A DNA stretch of 64,000 nt from JAFAFN01 sp963707555 (GCA_963707555.1 CAVPQM010000024.1:310001-374000), one strand, 5' to 3'; shown: positions 18,350 to 28,302, numbered from the stretch's first letter. A program made the numbers and translations. The notes: generated by a model not told the origin, from the sequence alone.

Positions 18350-19991
18350 CACCGTCGAGCGTATCGGCGCCCAGGACAGCGGCCTCGATGCTGTCGCAGG
18401 TCAGCGACGGCCGGCGGCTCCGACTCCGGCTGAGCACCAGGAACCCGGCGCCCAACATGAGCAGTGACACGGCGAGGGGCAGCGGGAGCTCTGCGCCCGT
18501 GAGCGCGAGGCCTGGCGCCACGGCCGTGGAGAGCACCTCGACAGGACGCATCGAGGTCTCGGAGCGGCCCGCCACCTCGGTGGCCGGGCCCGCCTGCTCG
18601 TCGTCGGTCTCGTCGGTCTCGTCGGTCTCGTCGATGTCGGAGGGAACTGTCGTGGTGGTGCCCTCGGAACCTGGCACGGTGGTCGTGGTCGGGCCGGGCA
18701 GCGTGGTCGTCGGCTCGCCGCCGGGCGGCACGGTGACGGGAGTGCCGCCCTCGACGTTGACCACGTCGCAGCTGACCTTCTCGCCGACGTCGACGTCGCT
18801 CAGTCGGAACCCTCCCGGGACGAGCGTGTGGGCGATCGGTGAGCGAGCACCGTCCTTCGCTGTGACGGTGCAGTCGATCGGCCCGAGCGACCATCCCGGG
18901 CGCTGCGCCTCGACCACCGTGATGCCGGAGGTGACCCGTCGCGTGACCCAGGTGAAGGAGGCCCGGCCGTCGTCGCTGGTGCGCAGGGTGCGCGTCGCCG
19001 GTGCGCCGGTGGTCGGCACGAGCCATCGCACGGGCACCTCGGTGGGGGTCACGGTGAAGTCCCAGCCGCCCCCGGCGGTGCGGTTCGTGCCGCGCTGCTC
19101 GAACTTGTTGACCGTGACACCCGTGCTGCACGCCTGGGTGCCGATGAGAGCCAGTGCGTTCTCGAGCATGGTGGCGTCGTCGTAGGTGACGTAGTCGGAC
19201 GTGGCGAGCGTCGCGGGATCGCCGTCCCACTGGGTCGCACCGGCGACACGGGCCATGGAGAAGGTGCCCTCGGCCTGCAGGTTCACACCGACGCCGAACA
19301 GGCGGGTGCCGCGGCCCTTGAGGTAGTTCGCCTCGTCGACGGCCTCGTCGACCGCCGGCGCCGTCGCCACCGGCGACAACAGCCCGTTGGCGCCGCTGCG
19401 ATCCTCGGCGACCTCGGCCACGAAGGGCAGCCCGGGCCACTGGTAGCGCTTGTTGGCCTCGCCGTCGGTCAACATGATGACCAGGTCGGGCACGAACGAG
19501 CCGGACTGGGCGGCCAGCCGGACCTCTTCGAGTCCCGCCTCCCAGTTGGTGTGGTACTCGCCGGTCAGCCCGCGCATGCGCGGGTTGTAGTCAGCTGCGA
19601 TGTAGTTCTCGAAGATCTGCTGGTTGCCGTCGATCGGGGTGGGGCTGATGGCCGTGTTGCCGTTGTCGGCGAACTCGGTCACCAGCATCGACGAGTTGGT
19701 GCCGGCCAGCGCGCCGACGAGCTTGCGGAAGGCGTCGCGGACCTGCGGTGTGAAGTCGGCCCGGTTGGGGTCGGTCGGCCCGAAGAAGCCGCCGATGGAG
19801 CCGGACTCGTCGAGCACCACCGCGACCTTGATGCCGCACGCGACGTCGAGCCCGGGATTGGGGACCGGGGGTGCGGGCTGATCGGCCGAGACGACTGCGG
19901 TGCCGAGCGCCGCGCCGGTGACGGCGATCGCCGCAGCGGCCGCCATGATGCGACGTCGCGTCGGACGTCCTCCCACCCAGCTCTTCCGCAT
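18330..19991 (-). CDS. Secreted VWA-domain protein with LAxTG-type sorting signal
   Basis: 553 aa from ATG 19991 (an upstream frame is not needed). Twin-Arg/hydrophobic signal region at 1-35, then a von Willebrand A domain with MIDAS DESGS at 61-65 and LVIMLTDGEANKR. A SpaA-like or Ig-like region, a Thr/Pro-rich wall-spanning linker and an Asp/Glu/Thr repeat follow. Near the end LALTG (from 495), a hydrophobic helix and SRSRSRR form a cell-wall sorting signal of the LAxTG type used by class E sortases. About 25 further residues follow the Arg cluster, longer than usual. Lies between a histidine kinase and its putative regulator. Confidence 0.85.
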   Translation of the reverse strand: MRKSWVGGRPTRRRIMAAAAAIAVTGAALGTAVVSADQPAPPVPNPGLDVACGIKVAVVLDESGSIGGFFGPTDPNRADFTPQVRDAFRKLVGALAGTNSSMLVTEFADNGNTAISPTPIDGNQQIFENYIAADYNPRMRGLTGEYHTNWEAGLEEVRLAAQSGSFVPDLVIMLTDGEANKRYQWPGLPFVAEVAEDRSGANGLLSPVATAPAVDEAVDEANYLKGRGTRLFGVGVNLQAEGTFSMARVAGATQWDGDPATLATSDYVTYDDATMLENALALIGTQACSTGVTVNKFEQRGTNRTAGGGWDFTVTPTEVPVRWLVPTTGAPATRTLRTSDDGRASFTWVTRRVTSGITVVEAQRPGWSLGPIDCTVTAKDGARSPIAHTLVPGGFRLSDVDVGEKVSCDVVNVEGGTPVTVPPGGEPTTTLPGPTTTTVPGSEGTTTTVPSDIDETDETDETDDEQAGPATEVAGRSETSMRPVEVLSTAVAPGLALTGAELPLPLAVSLLMLGAGFLVLSRSRSRRPSLTCDSIEAAVLGADTLDGDGRTRS

Positions 19992-20114
19992 CTTCGCCCC
20001 CGCCTGTTCGATGCCGCCGTGTTCGTTGCCGATCGCGGCGCCACCGCGAACCGACCCCACATCGATCCCTCGCCGGAAGTCTGCCAGGTTCGACAGCGGC
20101 GAGAAAGGGCGGTC

Positions 20115-21308
20115 CTACCCAGGTGGTCGAGCGGGCAAACCTCCGTCGCGGACCCGGGGCACCCGCAGCTCGACCTCCACGCCGTGACGACCGTCGGAGC
20201 GGACCTGCACGGTGCCGCCGACCTGCTCGATCCGGCCGCGCACCGAGCGGCGCAGCCCGGTGCCCTCGGCGGTCCCGGCGACGTCGAACCCGCCGCCGTC
20301 GTCGTTCACGGTGCAGACCAACGTCCGGTCGACGACATCGAGGCAGACCACCGCCCGGCTCGCGCCGGCGTGCTTCACGACGTTGGCGAGGCACTCGGTC
20401 ACCGCGCCACGGACGGCCTCGACGACCTCGGGACCCAGGAGCTCGGGAGTGTCGACCACGACGAGCTCGCACCGGAGCCCGTGCACGCGCTCGGTCTCGG
20501 CGAGCGCCTGGCGCAGCGCGGCGACAAGGTCCGTGCCCCTTCCCCCCGATCGGCCGAGGCGTGGGGCGAGCACGGCGGATGCCGGGTCCTCATCGCTGAT
20601 GTACGCCCGCAGGTCGAGCTCCTGGTCCCGGGCGAGCGCCACGAGGTCCGGATCCTGGCTGCGGCGTTGCACCACCGCCAGCGTCTGGAGCACGCCGTCG
20701 TGCAGGCGGCGAGCGACCTCTTCGCGTGCGGCGGCTCGAGCCTCGGCGGCATCCGCGCGTCGCAGCACGACGGTGACGAGGCCGGCGAGCACGCCGGCGA
20801 CGACGAGCAGCACGACGGTGCCCAGCGTCGAGGTCCAACGACCGTCGAGGCCGTCCGGTGCCGCCAGCGCCGTGCCGACCCCGGCCGACACCCCGATCAG
20901 CGCGCCGGCGACGCCACCGGCCACGTGGCCCCGCAGCAGCCCTGCGACGACCGCCGCGCTCATCGGCCAGACCGAGGCGAACGTCTGGGGATGCGGCCCC
21001 TCGTAGACGACGTGGTCGAGGCCCGCGACGATCGCAGCGAGTCCGACGTCGACGACCACGAGCCAGGTCGCGCCGAGCAGCTCGGGTCGTCGGCGCACGC
21101 TCGTCGCCAGGCCGGCGGTCCATGCCACGAGCACCCCGAGCACGACGACGGCAGGCCCTGTGCGCAGCTCCGTCACGCCGTTCGCGTCGATGAGGAGCAC
21201 GATCGACGCCCAGGCGAGCGCCGCGAAGCGGAGCAGCACGACGGCCCAGAGCAGGCCCACGGTCTGGTGGTCGGGTGCCCGGGTCGGGCTCGACGGGCGC
21301 AACGACAT
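20115..21308 (-). CDS. Membrane sensor histidine kinase (HisKA_3/NarX type)
   Basis: 397 aa from ATG 21308. Five to six membrane helices (about 15-180), then a dimerisation/phosphoacceptor helix EVARRLHDGVLQTLAVV and a GHKL ATPase with CLANVVKHAGASRAV (N box) and VNDDGGGFD. No periplasmic sensor domain, so the membrane helices probably sense the signal. It likely signals to the LuxR-type regulator at 17649-18349. Confidence 0.85.
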   Translation of the reverse strand: MSLRPSSPTRAPDHQTVGLLWAVVLLRFAALAWASIVLLIDANGVTELRTGPAVVVLGVLVAWTAGLATSVRRRPELLGATWLVVVDVGLAAIVAGLDHVVYEGPHPQTFASVWPMSAAVVAGLLRGHVAGGVAGALIGVSAGVGTALAAPDGLDGRWTSTLGTVVLLVVAGVLAGLVTVVLRRADAAEARAAAREEVARRLHDGVLQTLAVVQRRSQDPDLVALARDQELDLRAYISDEDPASAVLAPRLGRSGGRGTDLVAALRQALAETERVHGLRCELVVVDTPELLGPEVVEAVRGAVTECLANVVKHAGASRAVVCLDVVDRTLVCTVNDDGGGFDVAGTAEGTGLRRSVRGRIEQVGGTVQVRSDGRHGVEVELRVPRVRDGGLPARPPG

Positions 21309-21396
21309 CACCACAGTCCACCACGCCCCTGCGACGCCGGGGCGACATGCCGCGCCGTGTCCGCCGTCCCCGACGTGCACCGATCGTGTGCGACGC

Positions 21397-22068
21397 TCAC
21401 GGCCGCTCGTCGACGGGGTCGCTCGAGAGCGCCGAGATCACCAGGTTCGACCGCCGCCACTCGCGGAAGCTCCAGAGGAACATCGGGATCGACACGGCGA
21501 GGGACAGGCCCACCTGGGCCGCCGCTGCCGCGGTGAACTCCCCGGAGCTCGCCCCGGTCAGCGTGGCGATGGCCGCGAACACGTAGTGCAGCAACCGGCC
21601 GATGCCGACGAGACCGGTGCACAGGGCGAGCGTGCCGTACCAGCCCCGGCGGGCGCCGGACCACATCACGAACGACGAGCGGGACTCGACGCGTCGCGCG
21701 GCGCACCCGACCACGACGGCGATGGGGGTCGCGATCAGCCACATCGTGAGCATGCAGGTCAGCAGCACGGGATCGGGATTGCCGTCGACGATCAGGTGCG
21801 CGGAGGTGGCCGCGCCCAACGCGGCGAGCCCGGCCGAAAGGGTCAGCGCGGCGTAGGTCAGCGTCTGGCGGTCCGAGGAACGGAGGGACCTCAGCGAGAT
21901 CCGGGCCGCGCCGTCAGCGTCCCAGCCGGCGCCGACCAGCTCGGCCGCGATGGCATCGGGCCGCACGCCGGCGTTGCGGCGTTCGGTGAGCCAGCGCTGC
22001 AGTCCGAAGGGGTCCCAGGGTGCGGCGTCGTGCGGCACCGGGGAGTGGTGGGCATCGGTGATCGACAT
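21397..22068 (-). CDS. Four-helix membrane protein (unknown)
   Basis: 223 aa from ATG 22068, preceded by AGGAGG. A soluble N-terminus (WLTERRNAGVRPDAIAAELV, a helical region) leads into about four membrane helices, including LLTCMLTMWLIATPIAVVVG. No family recognised. It is first in a leftward run with the histidine kinase, so it may be an accessory sensor. The 190 bp upstream hold no gene I can support. Confidence 0.6.
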   Translation of the reverse strand: MSITDAHHSPVPHDAAPWDPFGLQRWLTERRNAGVRPDAIAAELVGAGWDADGAARISLRSLRSSDRQTLTYAALTLSAGLAALGAATSAHLIVDGNPDPVLLTCMLTMWLIATPIAVVVGCAARRVESRSSFVMWSGARRGWYGTLALCTGLVGIGRLLHYVFAAIATLTGASSGEFTAAAAAQVGLSLAVSIPMFLWSFREWRRSNLVISALSSDPVDERP

Positions 22069-22259
22069 GTCGGTCCTCCTCCGGCCGGACGCGACGTCCG
22101 GCGCTCCTTCCACCTTGGGGCCCGTGCGCCGCGCGCGGTATCGGGCCGATCCCTCAGATCGTCCTGGGGGCCGTACGGGGGCGTCGCGTGCGCCACCCCG
22201 GCCGCCGTGCGACGCTGTTCGATCCGTCCACGAGGCGGTGATCCGTCCCGGAGGTGCAC

Positions 22260-23234
22260 GTGACGCGACTCGAGCTCCGCTACGACCTGCGCAACCCCGC
22301 GCTCGCAGGGGTGTCAGTGGCAGATCGCTACGCGGCCGCCCTGGAGCAGATCGCGTGGGGTGAGCAGCACGGGTTCCGCACCGTCACGCTCTCCGAGCAC
22401 CACGGCACGGCCGACTCGTACCTGCCCTCGCCCTTCGTGTTCGGCGCCGCGGTCGCCGCGCGCACCGAGCGCATCCGGATCCGCATCGCTGCACTGATCG
22501 CGCCGTTGCACGACCCGCTGCGCATCGCCGAGGACGCCGCGGTGCTCGACCAGTTGAGCAGGGGTCGCCTGGAGCTCGTGGTGGCGAACGGCTACGTGCC
22601 CTCCGAGTTCGCGATGTTCGACAAGGAGCTGTCGCAGCGGGTGCCGGCCGTGGTGGAGACCATCGAGACGCTCCAGGCCGCCTGGACCGGCGAACCGTTC
22701 GACTTCCGCGGTCGCCGGGTCACGGTCACACCTCGGCCGTACCGCGAGCCCCGTCCGGGCATCTTCCTCGGTGGCTCGTCGGCGGGCGCGGCGCGGCGCG
22801 CCGCACGCATCGCGGACGTGTTCTTCCCCTCCGACGGCACCCACTGGGACGCCTACCGCGCCGCCGTGGTCGAACGCGGCGGTCCCGACTTCGGACCGAT
22901 GCCGCCGATCGCGCCTCGGTTCATCCACGTCTGCGAGGACGTCGAGCAGGGCTGGGCCGACGTCGGTCCGTACGTGGCGAACGACCGGAACTCCTACGGC
23001 ACGTGGGCGGCCGAGGCAGGCCTCGACACTGGGCACCGACCCGTCACCGAGGACAACGGCCTCCGGGACGACCCCGAGTACCGGGTGCTCACCCCCGAGC
23101 AGTGCGTCGAGCTGTTGGTGGACCTCGGCCCGTCGGCGACCTTGCCGATGACCCCGATGATGGGAGGCGTGCCGCCGGAGATCGCGTGGAGCAGCCTGCG
23201 CCTGCTGGTCGACCGGGTGGTGCCGGAGCTCTGA
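22260..23234 (+). CDS. LLM-class flavin-dependent oxidoreductase (bacterial luciferase fold)
   Basis: 324 aa TIM-barrel enzyme using FMN or F420. Typical features: LSEHHGTADSYLPSPFVFGA, then RIRIRIAALIAPLHDPLRIAEDAAVLDQLS, and GIFLGGSSAGAARRAARIAD. The GTG at 22254 overlaps the GGAGG site at 22250-22254, so GTG 22260, five bases after it, is preferred. Substrate unknown. Confidence 0.82.
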   Translation: MTRLELRYDLRNPALAGVSVADRYAAALEQIAWGEQHGFRTVTLSEHHGTADSYLPSPFVFGAAVAARTERIRIRIAALIAPLHDPLRIAEDAAVLDQLSRGRLELVVANGYVPSEFAMFDKELSQRVPAVVETIETLQAAWTGEPFDFRGRRVTVTPRPYREPRPGIFLGGSSAGAARRAARIADVFFPSDGTHWDAYRAAVVERGGPDFGPMPPIAPRFIHVCEDVEQGWADVGPYVANDRNSYGTWAAEAGLDTGHRPVTEDNGLRDDPEYRVLTPEQCVELLVDLGPSATLPMTPMMGGVPPEIAWSSLRLLVDRVVPEL

Positions 23235-23283
23235 ACCCTGCCGGTCCCGAAGAATTGCCAGGACACTGTCACAGGCGTTCGTT

Positions 23284-24276
23284 ATGGTGCTCGACGTGCC
23301 AGCAGTCATCGCAGAAGGACTGGTCAAGCGGTTCGGTGAGACCGAGGCACTCAGGGGCGTCGACTTCGAGATCGAGCGCGCAACAGTCCTGGGTGTGCTC
23401 GGTCCGAACGGAGCCGGCAAGACCACCGCAGTCCGCATCCTCACCACCCTCCTCAAGCCCGACGCGGGCCGGGCGATCATCGACGGCATCGACGTCGTGG
23501 CCGACCCGCGTGCAGCCAGGGCCCGCATCGGCCTGACCGGCCAGTACGCCGCGGTCGACGAGCGGCTCACCGGCTTCGAGAACCTGCAGCTGGTCGGGCG
23601 GCTCTTCCACATGCGCACCGCAGAGGCCCGCTCCAGGGCCCGCAACCTGCTCGACCGGTTCAGCCTCGACGAGGCCGCCGACCGCGTCGTCAAGGGCTAC
23701 TCAGGTGGCATGCGCCGTCGACTCGACATCGCCATGAGCCTGATCGCCAACCCGTCGGTGCTGTTCCTCGACGAGCCCACCACCGGGCTCGATCCACGCA
23801 GCCGCCTCGAGATGTGGGACGTCATCGACGGCCTCGTCGCCGAGGGCACCACGACGCTGCTGACCACGCAGTACCTGGACGAGGCCGAGCGCCTGGCGAA
23901 GGAGATCGTCGTGATCGACCGCGGCTCGGTCATCGCACGCGGCACCGCCTCCGAGCTCAAGGCGTCCAGCGGCGGCGAGCGGGTCGAGGTGACCGTGACC
24001 CAGCGCGACGACCTGGTCGCCATCGCCGCCCTGCTCGCCGACTTCGCCCTCCCGGGTGTCGCCGAGACGATCGACCGCGCCGCGGCGACGGTCACGGTGC
24101 CGGTCCGCACCAGCGAGCACATCGTGCCCGCCGTCGTGCGCACCCTCGACGACGCGGGCATCGACGTCACCGACGTGGTGGTGCGCCGCCCGACCCTCGA
24201 CGACGTGTTCCTGCAGCTGACCGGCCACCGCGCCGAGGACGAGACCGACGACGCCGTCGAAGGAGCCTCCCGATGA
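23284..24276 (+). CDS. ABC exporter ATP-binding protein, DrrA/daunorubicin-resistance type
   Basis: 330 aa. Walker A GPNGAGKTTAV, signature SGGMRRRLDIA, Walker B LFLDEPTTGLD and H-loop TTQYLDEAE. The C-terminal extension ends PTLDDVFLQLTGHRAED, typical of DrrA exporters of drugs or natural products. Overlaps the permease start by four bases (ATGA). Confidence 0.9.
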   Translation: MVLDVPAVIAEGLVKRFGETEALRGVDFEIERATVLGVLGPNGAGKTTAVRILTTLLKPDAGRAIIDGIDVVADPRAARARIGLTGQYAAVDERLTGFENLQLVGRLFHMRTAEARSRARNLLDRFSLDEAADRVVKGYSGGMRRRLDIAMSLIANPSVLFLDEPTTGLDPRSRLEMWDVIDGLVAEGTTTLLTTQYLDEAERLAKEIVVIDRGSVIARGTASELKASSGGERVEVTVTQRDDLVAIAALLADFALPGVAETIDRAAATVTVPVRTSEHIVPAVVRTLDDAGIDVTDVVVRRPTLDDVFLQLTGHRAEDETDDAVEGASR

Positions 24277-25100
24277 CCACCGCATCCGTACCGGCCACAG
24301 CCGCTCCCGCCACCTACGAGGTGCCGAACGGCCCGATGTGGCTCGTGCGCGACACCTGGACCGAGGCCAACCGGCACCTCATCGCGACCGTCCGCAATCC
24401 CGACCTGCTGGTCTTCGCGGCGATCCAGCCGATCATGTTCGTGGTGCTGTTCGTGTACGTCTTCGGCGGCGCGATCGTCGGTACCGGGCTACTCGAGCTA
24501 CGAGCAGTTCGTGGTGCCCGGCATCTTCGCCCAGACCGTGGTGTTCGGTTCGGCCTTCACCAGCATCGGCATCGCCGAGGACATGCAGAAGGGCTTCATC
24601 GACCGGCTCCGCTCGCTGCCGATCTATCCGTCCGCGGTGCTGATCGGCCGGACCTTCTCGGACCTGCTCCGCAACATCTTCACCTTCGTGATCATGTTGG
24701 TCGTCGGCATGCTCGTCGGCTTCCGCCTCGAGGGCGGATTGCTCGACGGCATGATCGCCACGCTGCTGCTGCTGGCGTTCGCCTACGCGTTCAGCTGGAT
24801 CCAGGCGCTCATCGGCCTGTCGGTGAAGTCCGTCGAGGCGGCCAACTCCGCCGGGTTCATCTGGATGTTCCCGATGACGTTCATCTCGTCCGCGTTCGTG
24901 TCGACCGAGACGATGCCGCTCATGGCTGGCCAGGATCGCCGACGCGAACCCGTTCACCGATCGTGACCAACGCGACCAGGGCGCTCTACAGCGGCAAGGA
25001 CCCGGGCATGGACGTCTGGTGGTCGTTCGCGTGGGCGGTCGGGATCACCGTCGTGTTCGCGGCGCTGTCGTTCCGGAAGTTCTCCTCGACGTCACGCTGA
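24273..25100 (+). CDS. ABC-2 type exporter permease, DrrB type (three apparent frameshifts)
   Basis: About 274 aa after removing single bases at about 24489, 24920 and 24960. Pieces in order: a cytosolic start and first helix (QPIMFVVLFVYVFGGAI), VPGIFAQTVVFGSAFTSIGI, SLPIYPSAVLIGRTFSDLLR, and the C-terminal NPFTIVTNATRALYSG. All match ABC-2/DrrB permeases. Each break is a +1 in a C/G run. Forms a half-transporter pair with the preceding ATPase. Confidence 0.8.
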   Translation: MTTASVPATAAPATYEVPNGPMWLVRDTWTEANRHLIATVRNPDLLVFAAIQPIMFVVLFVYVFGGAIVGTGLLELRAVRGARHLRPDRGVRFGLHQHRHRRGHAEGLHRPAPLAADLSVRGADRPDLLGPAPQHLHLRDHVGRRHARRLPPRGRIARRHDRHAAAAGVRLRVQLDPGAHRPVGEVRRGGQLRRVHLDVPDDVHLVRVRVDRDDAAHGWPGSPTRTRSPIVTNATRALYSGKDPGMDVWWSFAWAVGITVVFAALSFRKFSSTSR

Positions 25101-25126
25101 GCCGACCCGAACGGGGACCGCCCGCG

Positions 25127-26132
25127 TCAGGGCCAGATCCGCACCGGGGTGCCGGCCGGGACCAGCTCGGCAAGGCGCACCATGTCGTCGTTGTACAGGC
25201 GCGGGCAGCCGTTCGACATCGCACGACCGACGCTCGCCGGGCGATTGGTCCCGTGCAACGCCAGCACCGGCGCGATCGCGTCGGGGGCGCCCTGGCCGCT
25301 CGCGCCGACATCCGATTCGCCGGCGAACGCGTCCATCACTTCGGAGTAGCCGTTGAGCGCGAGCGCGACGGGTCCGTAACCGCCGGCGGGGTTCACCGAC
25401 GGGACCACGTCGGTCACGTAGAACTCACCCGTCGGGGTCGGTGTCGACGGTCGGCCGATCGAGATCGGCGCGCTGAGCTCCTCGACCGGACTCCGCGCCG
25501 GGCGCGCCGGCACGCACCACCCGGACCCGACGCTCCGAGAGGGAGACCACCACCGACAGCTCGGTCCGGGTGACCGTGGCAGCGGCGGCGGCCAACCATC
25601 CGACGGTGCCGTTGGGTCGGACCGGGACCAGCACCTGGATCCAGTCGCCCTGTCGCTGCACGACCCCGAACACCAACGGCTGCGGCGGCGTGAACGTCGT
25701 CGGGTTGGAGAACGTCCATCCACCCTCGGCGACGTGGCGACCCGAGATGGGAGCGTCCGGTGACGGCAACGCGACGCGGCCCAGGTCGAGGGCGCTGCGC
25801 GGCGGTTCGGGGTCCGTCGAGGTCACCACCGGCGTGAGCGTCTCGTCCCACTCCGGTGGTGGCGTCGCCCGCACGGTCACGTCGTCGATCGTCGGGTCGA
25901 CCGTCGCGACCTCGCTGACCCCGGTGGGCAGCGTCTCGTGCACCACCACGATCGATGTCGTGGTGGGAGTCGTCGACGTCGTCGACGTGCTCGCGACTCC
26001 GGCGACCCGGTCGGTCGCGGGTTCCTCGGTGTCGGACCGCAGCACCAGGACCGCAGCGACCACGACCGCGACGGCGGCGACCAGCGTGGTCAGCGCGAGC
26101 ATGGTCGGTGTCGGACGCCGTGTCGGGATCAC
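25127..26132 (-). CDS. L,D-transpeptidase (YkuD domain), membrane-anchored (apparent frameshift)
   Basis: Cell-wall enzyme forming 3-3 peptidoglycan crosslinks. An N-terminal anchor helix (TLVAAVAVVVAAVLVL) and a Thr-rich linker lead to an SH3-like region. After a frameshift at about 25500 the catalytic YkuD domain follows: GEFYVTDVV, LALHGTN and the active-site SNGCPRLYN with catalytic Cys. Corrected length about 334 aa. GTG start. Three bases separate it from the upstream hydrolase, so they share a transcript. Confidence 0.83.
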
Positions 26133-26135
26133 CGT

Positions 26136-27033
26136 TCAGGTCGTTCCGAGGTGCTCGAGGACCGCCCGGGCGAACGCGTCGGGCGACTCGACCATCGGGT
26201 AGTGGCCGACCCCGTCGAGCAGGGTGACGGGTGTGTCGGGTCGGGCGCCGCCGGAGCTCGTCGGTCATGGCGACCACCGCGACGGGATCCTCGGTGCCCC
26301 AGACCACGCCGACCGGCGAGGGGTGTTGCTCGATCGCCCCGGTGAAGCGACGCTCCTCGGCGCGGCGGTCCTCGAGGTAGCGGATCGTGCGCGGCAGCAG
26401 CCGCTCACCGTGCTGGTGGGACGCGGCGATGCGCACCTGTTCGATCTCGTCGGCCGAGGCGGGATGCTCCGGTGAGAACGTCGCCGCGACGCCGGCGGCG
26501 AGCGCGTCGGCGTCGATCAGGTCGATCGGGGCGTCGGGCAGGTCGCACAGCAGCTGCTGTCCCGTCGTCAGGTGGGCCAGGTCGAGGTAGATCGAACCGT
26601 TGGTGAGCACTCGACGCCGGATCTCGACCGACAGGTCGCCGTCGAGGTCACGAGCGAGCAGCTCGCCGCCGACGGTGTCGCCCATGTCGTGGGTGAGCAG
26701 GTCGATCGTTCCGATGCCCAGGTGCGACAGGACCTGTTCGGCGGTCTCCGCGTGCAGGCGGATGCCGTAGCGGCGGTCCGGCTTGTCGGACCAGCCGAAG
26801 CCGAGCTGGTCGAACAGCACCACTCGGCGATGCCGGGCGAGCGTGTCGAGCACGTGGCGGAAGTCGAGCGACGACGACGGGAAGCCGTGCACGACGAACA
26901 GGGGCGGTGCGTCACCCGGCTCGTCCGCCGGCCGATCGAGCACGAAGACCTGGCCGTGCTCGGTCGCCAGGATCGACCCGGCCGCGCGCCACTCGTGTGC
27001 TCCCATGACGTCCCGAACGCTCATGGAGGTCAT
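26136..27033 (-). CDS. Alpha/beta hydrolase, haloalkane-dehalogenase/epoxide-hydrolase-like (apparent frameshift)
   Basis: HGFPSSSLDFRHVL forms the oxyanion region, FDQLGFGWSDKP follows, and the nucleophile elbow THDMGDT carries Asp116 instead of Ser, as in dehalogenases and epoxide hydrolases. The frame breaks at about 26243; correction yields VTLLDGVGHYPMVESPDAFA with the catalytic His. Corrected length about 298 aa. ATG 27024 is an alternative start. Substrate not predictable. Confidence 0.75.
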
Positions 27034-27041
27034 GGTAGGAA

Positions 27042-27085
27042 CCGGCGGGGGTTCGTGCAGCGTTGCTGCAAGAAACCCCCGCCGG
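27042..27085 (-). terminator. Strong hairpin downstream of NDMA-dependent alcohol dehydrogenase
   Basis: A 12-bp perfect stem (CCGGCGGGGGTT with AACCCCCGCCGG) encloses an inner TGCAGC-GTT-GCTGCA hairpin, 28 bp past the dehydrogenase stop. There is no T-run, as is common in high-GC actinobacterial terminators. Confidence 0.65.
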
Positions 27086-27112
27086 CGCAGGTCCCACCCG
27101 GCGGCCGCCAGG

Positions 27113-28222
27113 TCACTTGTAGCGGATGACCCCGCGGATGTTGTTGCCCTCGAGCATGTCCTTGAAGCCCTCGTTGATGTCCTCGAGGGCGTACTCGCGG
27201 GTGACCATGCCGGCCAGGTCGAGCTGGCCGCTGCGGTACAGGTGCATCAGTCGAGGGATGTCGGACTGCGGGTTCGCCGAGCCGAAGATCGTGCCGACGA
27301 GCTGCTTCTCCATCAGGGTCAGGTCGCACAGCGAGATGTTGATCGAGCCCTCGTCCGCGGGATGGATGTTGGTGACGACCACGCGCCCGCGCTTGGCGGC
27401 CAGCATCATGATCGACGAGATCTGCTCGCCGTCACCCACGCCGACGCAGCAGATCACCTTGTCGCACATGCGTCCCCAGGTGAGCTCGTTGATCATCTGG
27501 TGCGCCTCACCGATGCTGTTCGCGGTGTGGGTGGCGCCGAACTTCAGGGCCTGCTCACGCTTGAACTCGACCGGGTCGATGGCGATGATGTTGCGCGCGC
27601 CGGCCAGGCGGGCGCCCTGCACCGCGGCGGCACCGATGCCGCCGACGCCGATGACGGCCACGTTGTCGCCCGGCTTCACCTCGGCTGCGTAGACCGACGA
27701 GCCCCACCCGGTGGTGACACCGCAACCGACCAGGCAGGCCAGCTCGAGGGGGATGTCCTTCTCGATCTTCACGCACGACATCTCGTTCACCACGGTGTGG
27801 CGACCGAAGGTGCCCAGGCAGACCATCGTCCAGATGTCCTGGTCGCGGGCGTGGTGGCGGCTGGTGCCGTCGAGCTGCGCGCCGACGAGCAGGGCGGCTC
27901 CGTTGTCGCACAGGTTCGAGTGGCCGTCCGCGCACGACGGGCAGCGCCCACAGGCGGGCACGAAGCTGAAGACGACGTGGTCGCCGGGCTCGACCGAGGT
28001 GACGCCCTCGCCGACCTCCATGACGATGCCGGCGCCCTCGTGGCCGCCGATCAGCGGCGTGATGGCGGGCAGGTCACCCGTGCGGGCGTGGTCGTCGGAG
28101 TGGCACATGCCCGAGGCGACCATCTCGACGAGCACCTCGCCGGCCTTGGGCGGGTCGAGCTCGATCTCCTCGACGCTCCACTGGCCGCCTGGCTCCCAGA
28201 GGATGGCTGCTTCGGTCTTCAT
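27113..28222 (-). CDS. NDMA-dependent alcohol dehydrogenase (zinc, medium-chain)
   Basis: 369 aa. Catalytic zinc ligands in GMCHSDDHA and GGHEGAG, structural zinc Cys cluster ACGRCPSCADGHSNLC, and NAD fold VIGVGGIGAAAVQGARLAG. The sequence fits the nicotinoprotein (NDMA-dependent) subfamily, which keeps NAD(H) tightly bound and is usually recycled through mycofactocin. RBS AGGGGGACC precedes the ATG. A palindromic operator lies about 65 bp upstream. Confidence 0.88.
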   Translation of the reverse strand: MKTEAAILWEPGGQWSVEEIELDPPKAGEVLVEMVASGMCHSDDHARTGDLPAITPLIGGHEGAGIVMEVGEGVTSVEPGDHVVFSFVPACGRCPSCADGHSNLCDNGAALLVGAQLDGTSRHHARDQDIWTMVCLGTFGRHTVVNEMSCVKIEKDIPLELACLVGCGVTTGWGSSVYAAEVKPGDNVAVIGVGGIGAAAVQGARLAGARNIIAIDPVEFKREQALKFGATHTANSIGEAHQMINELTWGRMCDKVICCVGVGDGEQISSIMMLAAKRGRVVVTNIHPADEGSINISLCDLTLMEKQLVGTIFGSANPQSDIPRLMHLYRSGQLDLAGMVTREYALEDINEGFKDMLEGNNIRGVIRYK

Positions 28223-28286
28223 GTGGTCCCCCTGCTCGGGCGACGGCCCTGGTGGGCCGCCTCGATCGTCAGCAGGATAGGGACAA

Positions 28287-28302
28287 CGAGAACGTGTTCT
28301 CG
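28287..28302. promoter_or_regulatory. Perfect 7-2-7 palindromic operator upstream of the alcohol dehydrogenase
   Basis: CGAGAAC-GT-GTTCTCG lies 65-80 bp upstream of the dehydrogenase start and 4 bp past the next gene's stop. TetR-family operators in Actinobacteria often have AGAAC/GTTCT arms like this. The regulator gene is not adjacent. Confidence 0.6.

Noticed and set aside
23284..25100. Antibiotic-resistance call for the DrrAB-like ABC exporter
   Set aside because: Family resemblance does not establish the substrate; no biosynthetic cluster or resistance gene is adjacent.
24273..25100. Programmed frameshifting in the permease or other broken genes
   Set aside because: No slippery heptamers or downstream structures recur; the breaks are scattered at G/C runs, fitting sequencing error better.
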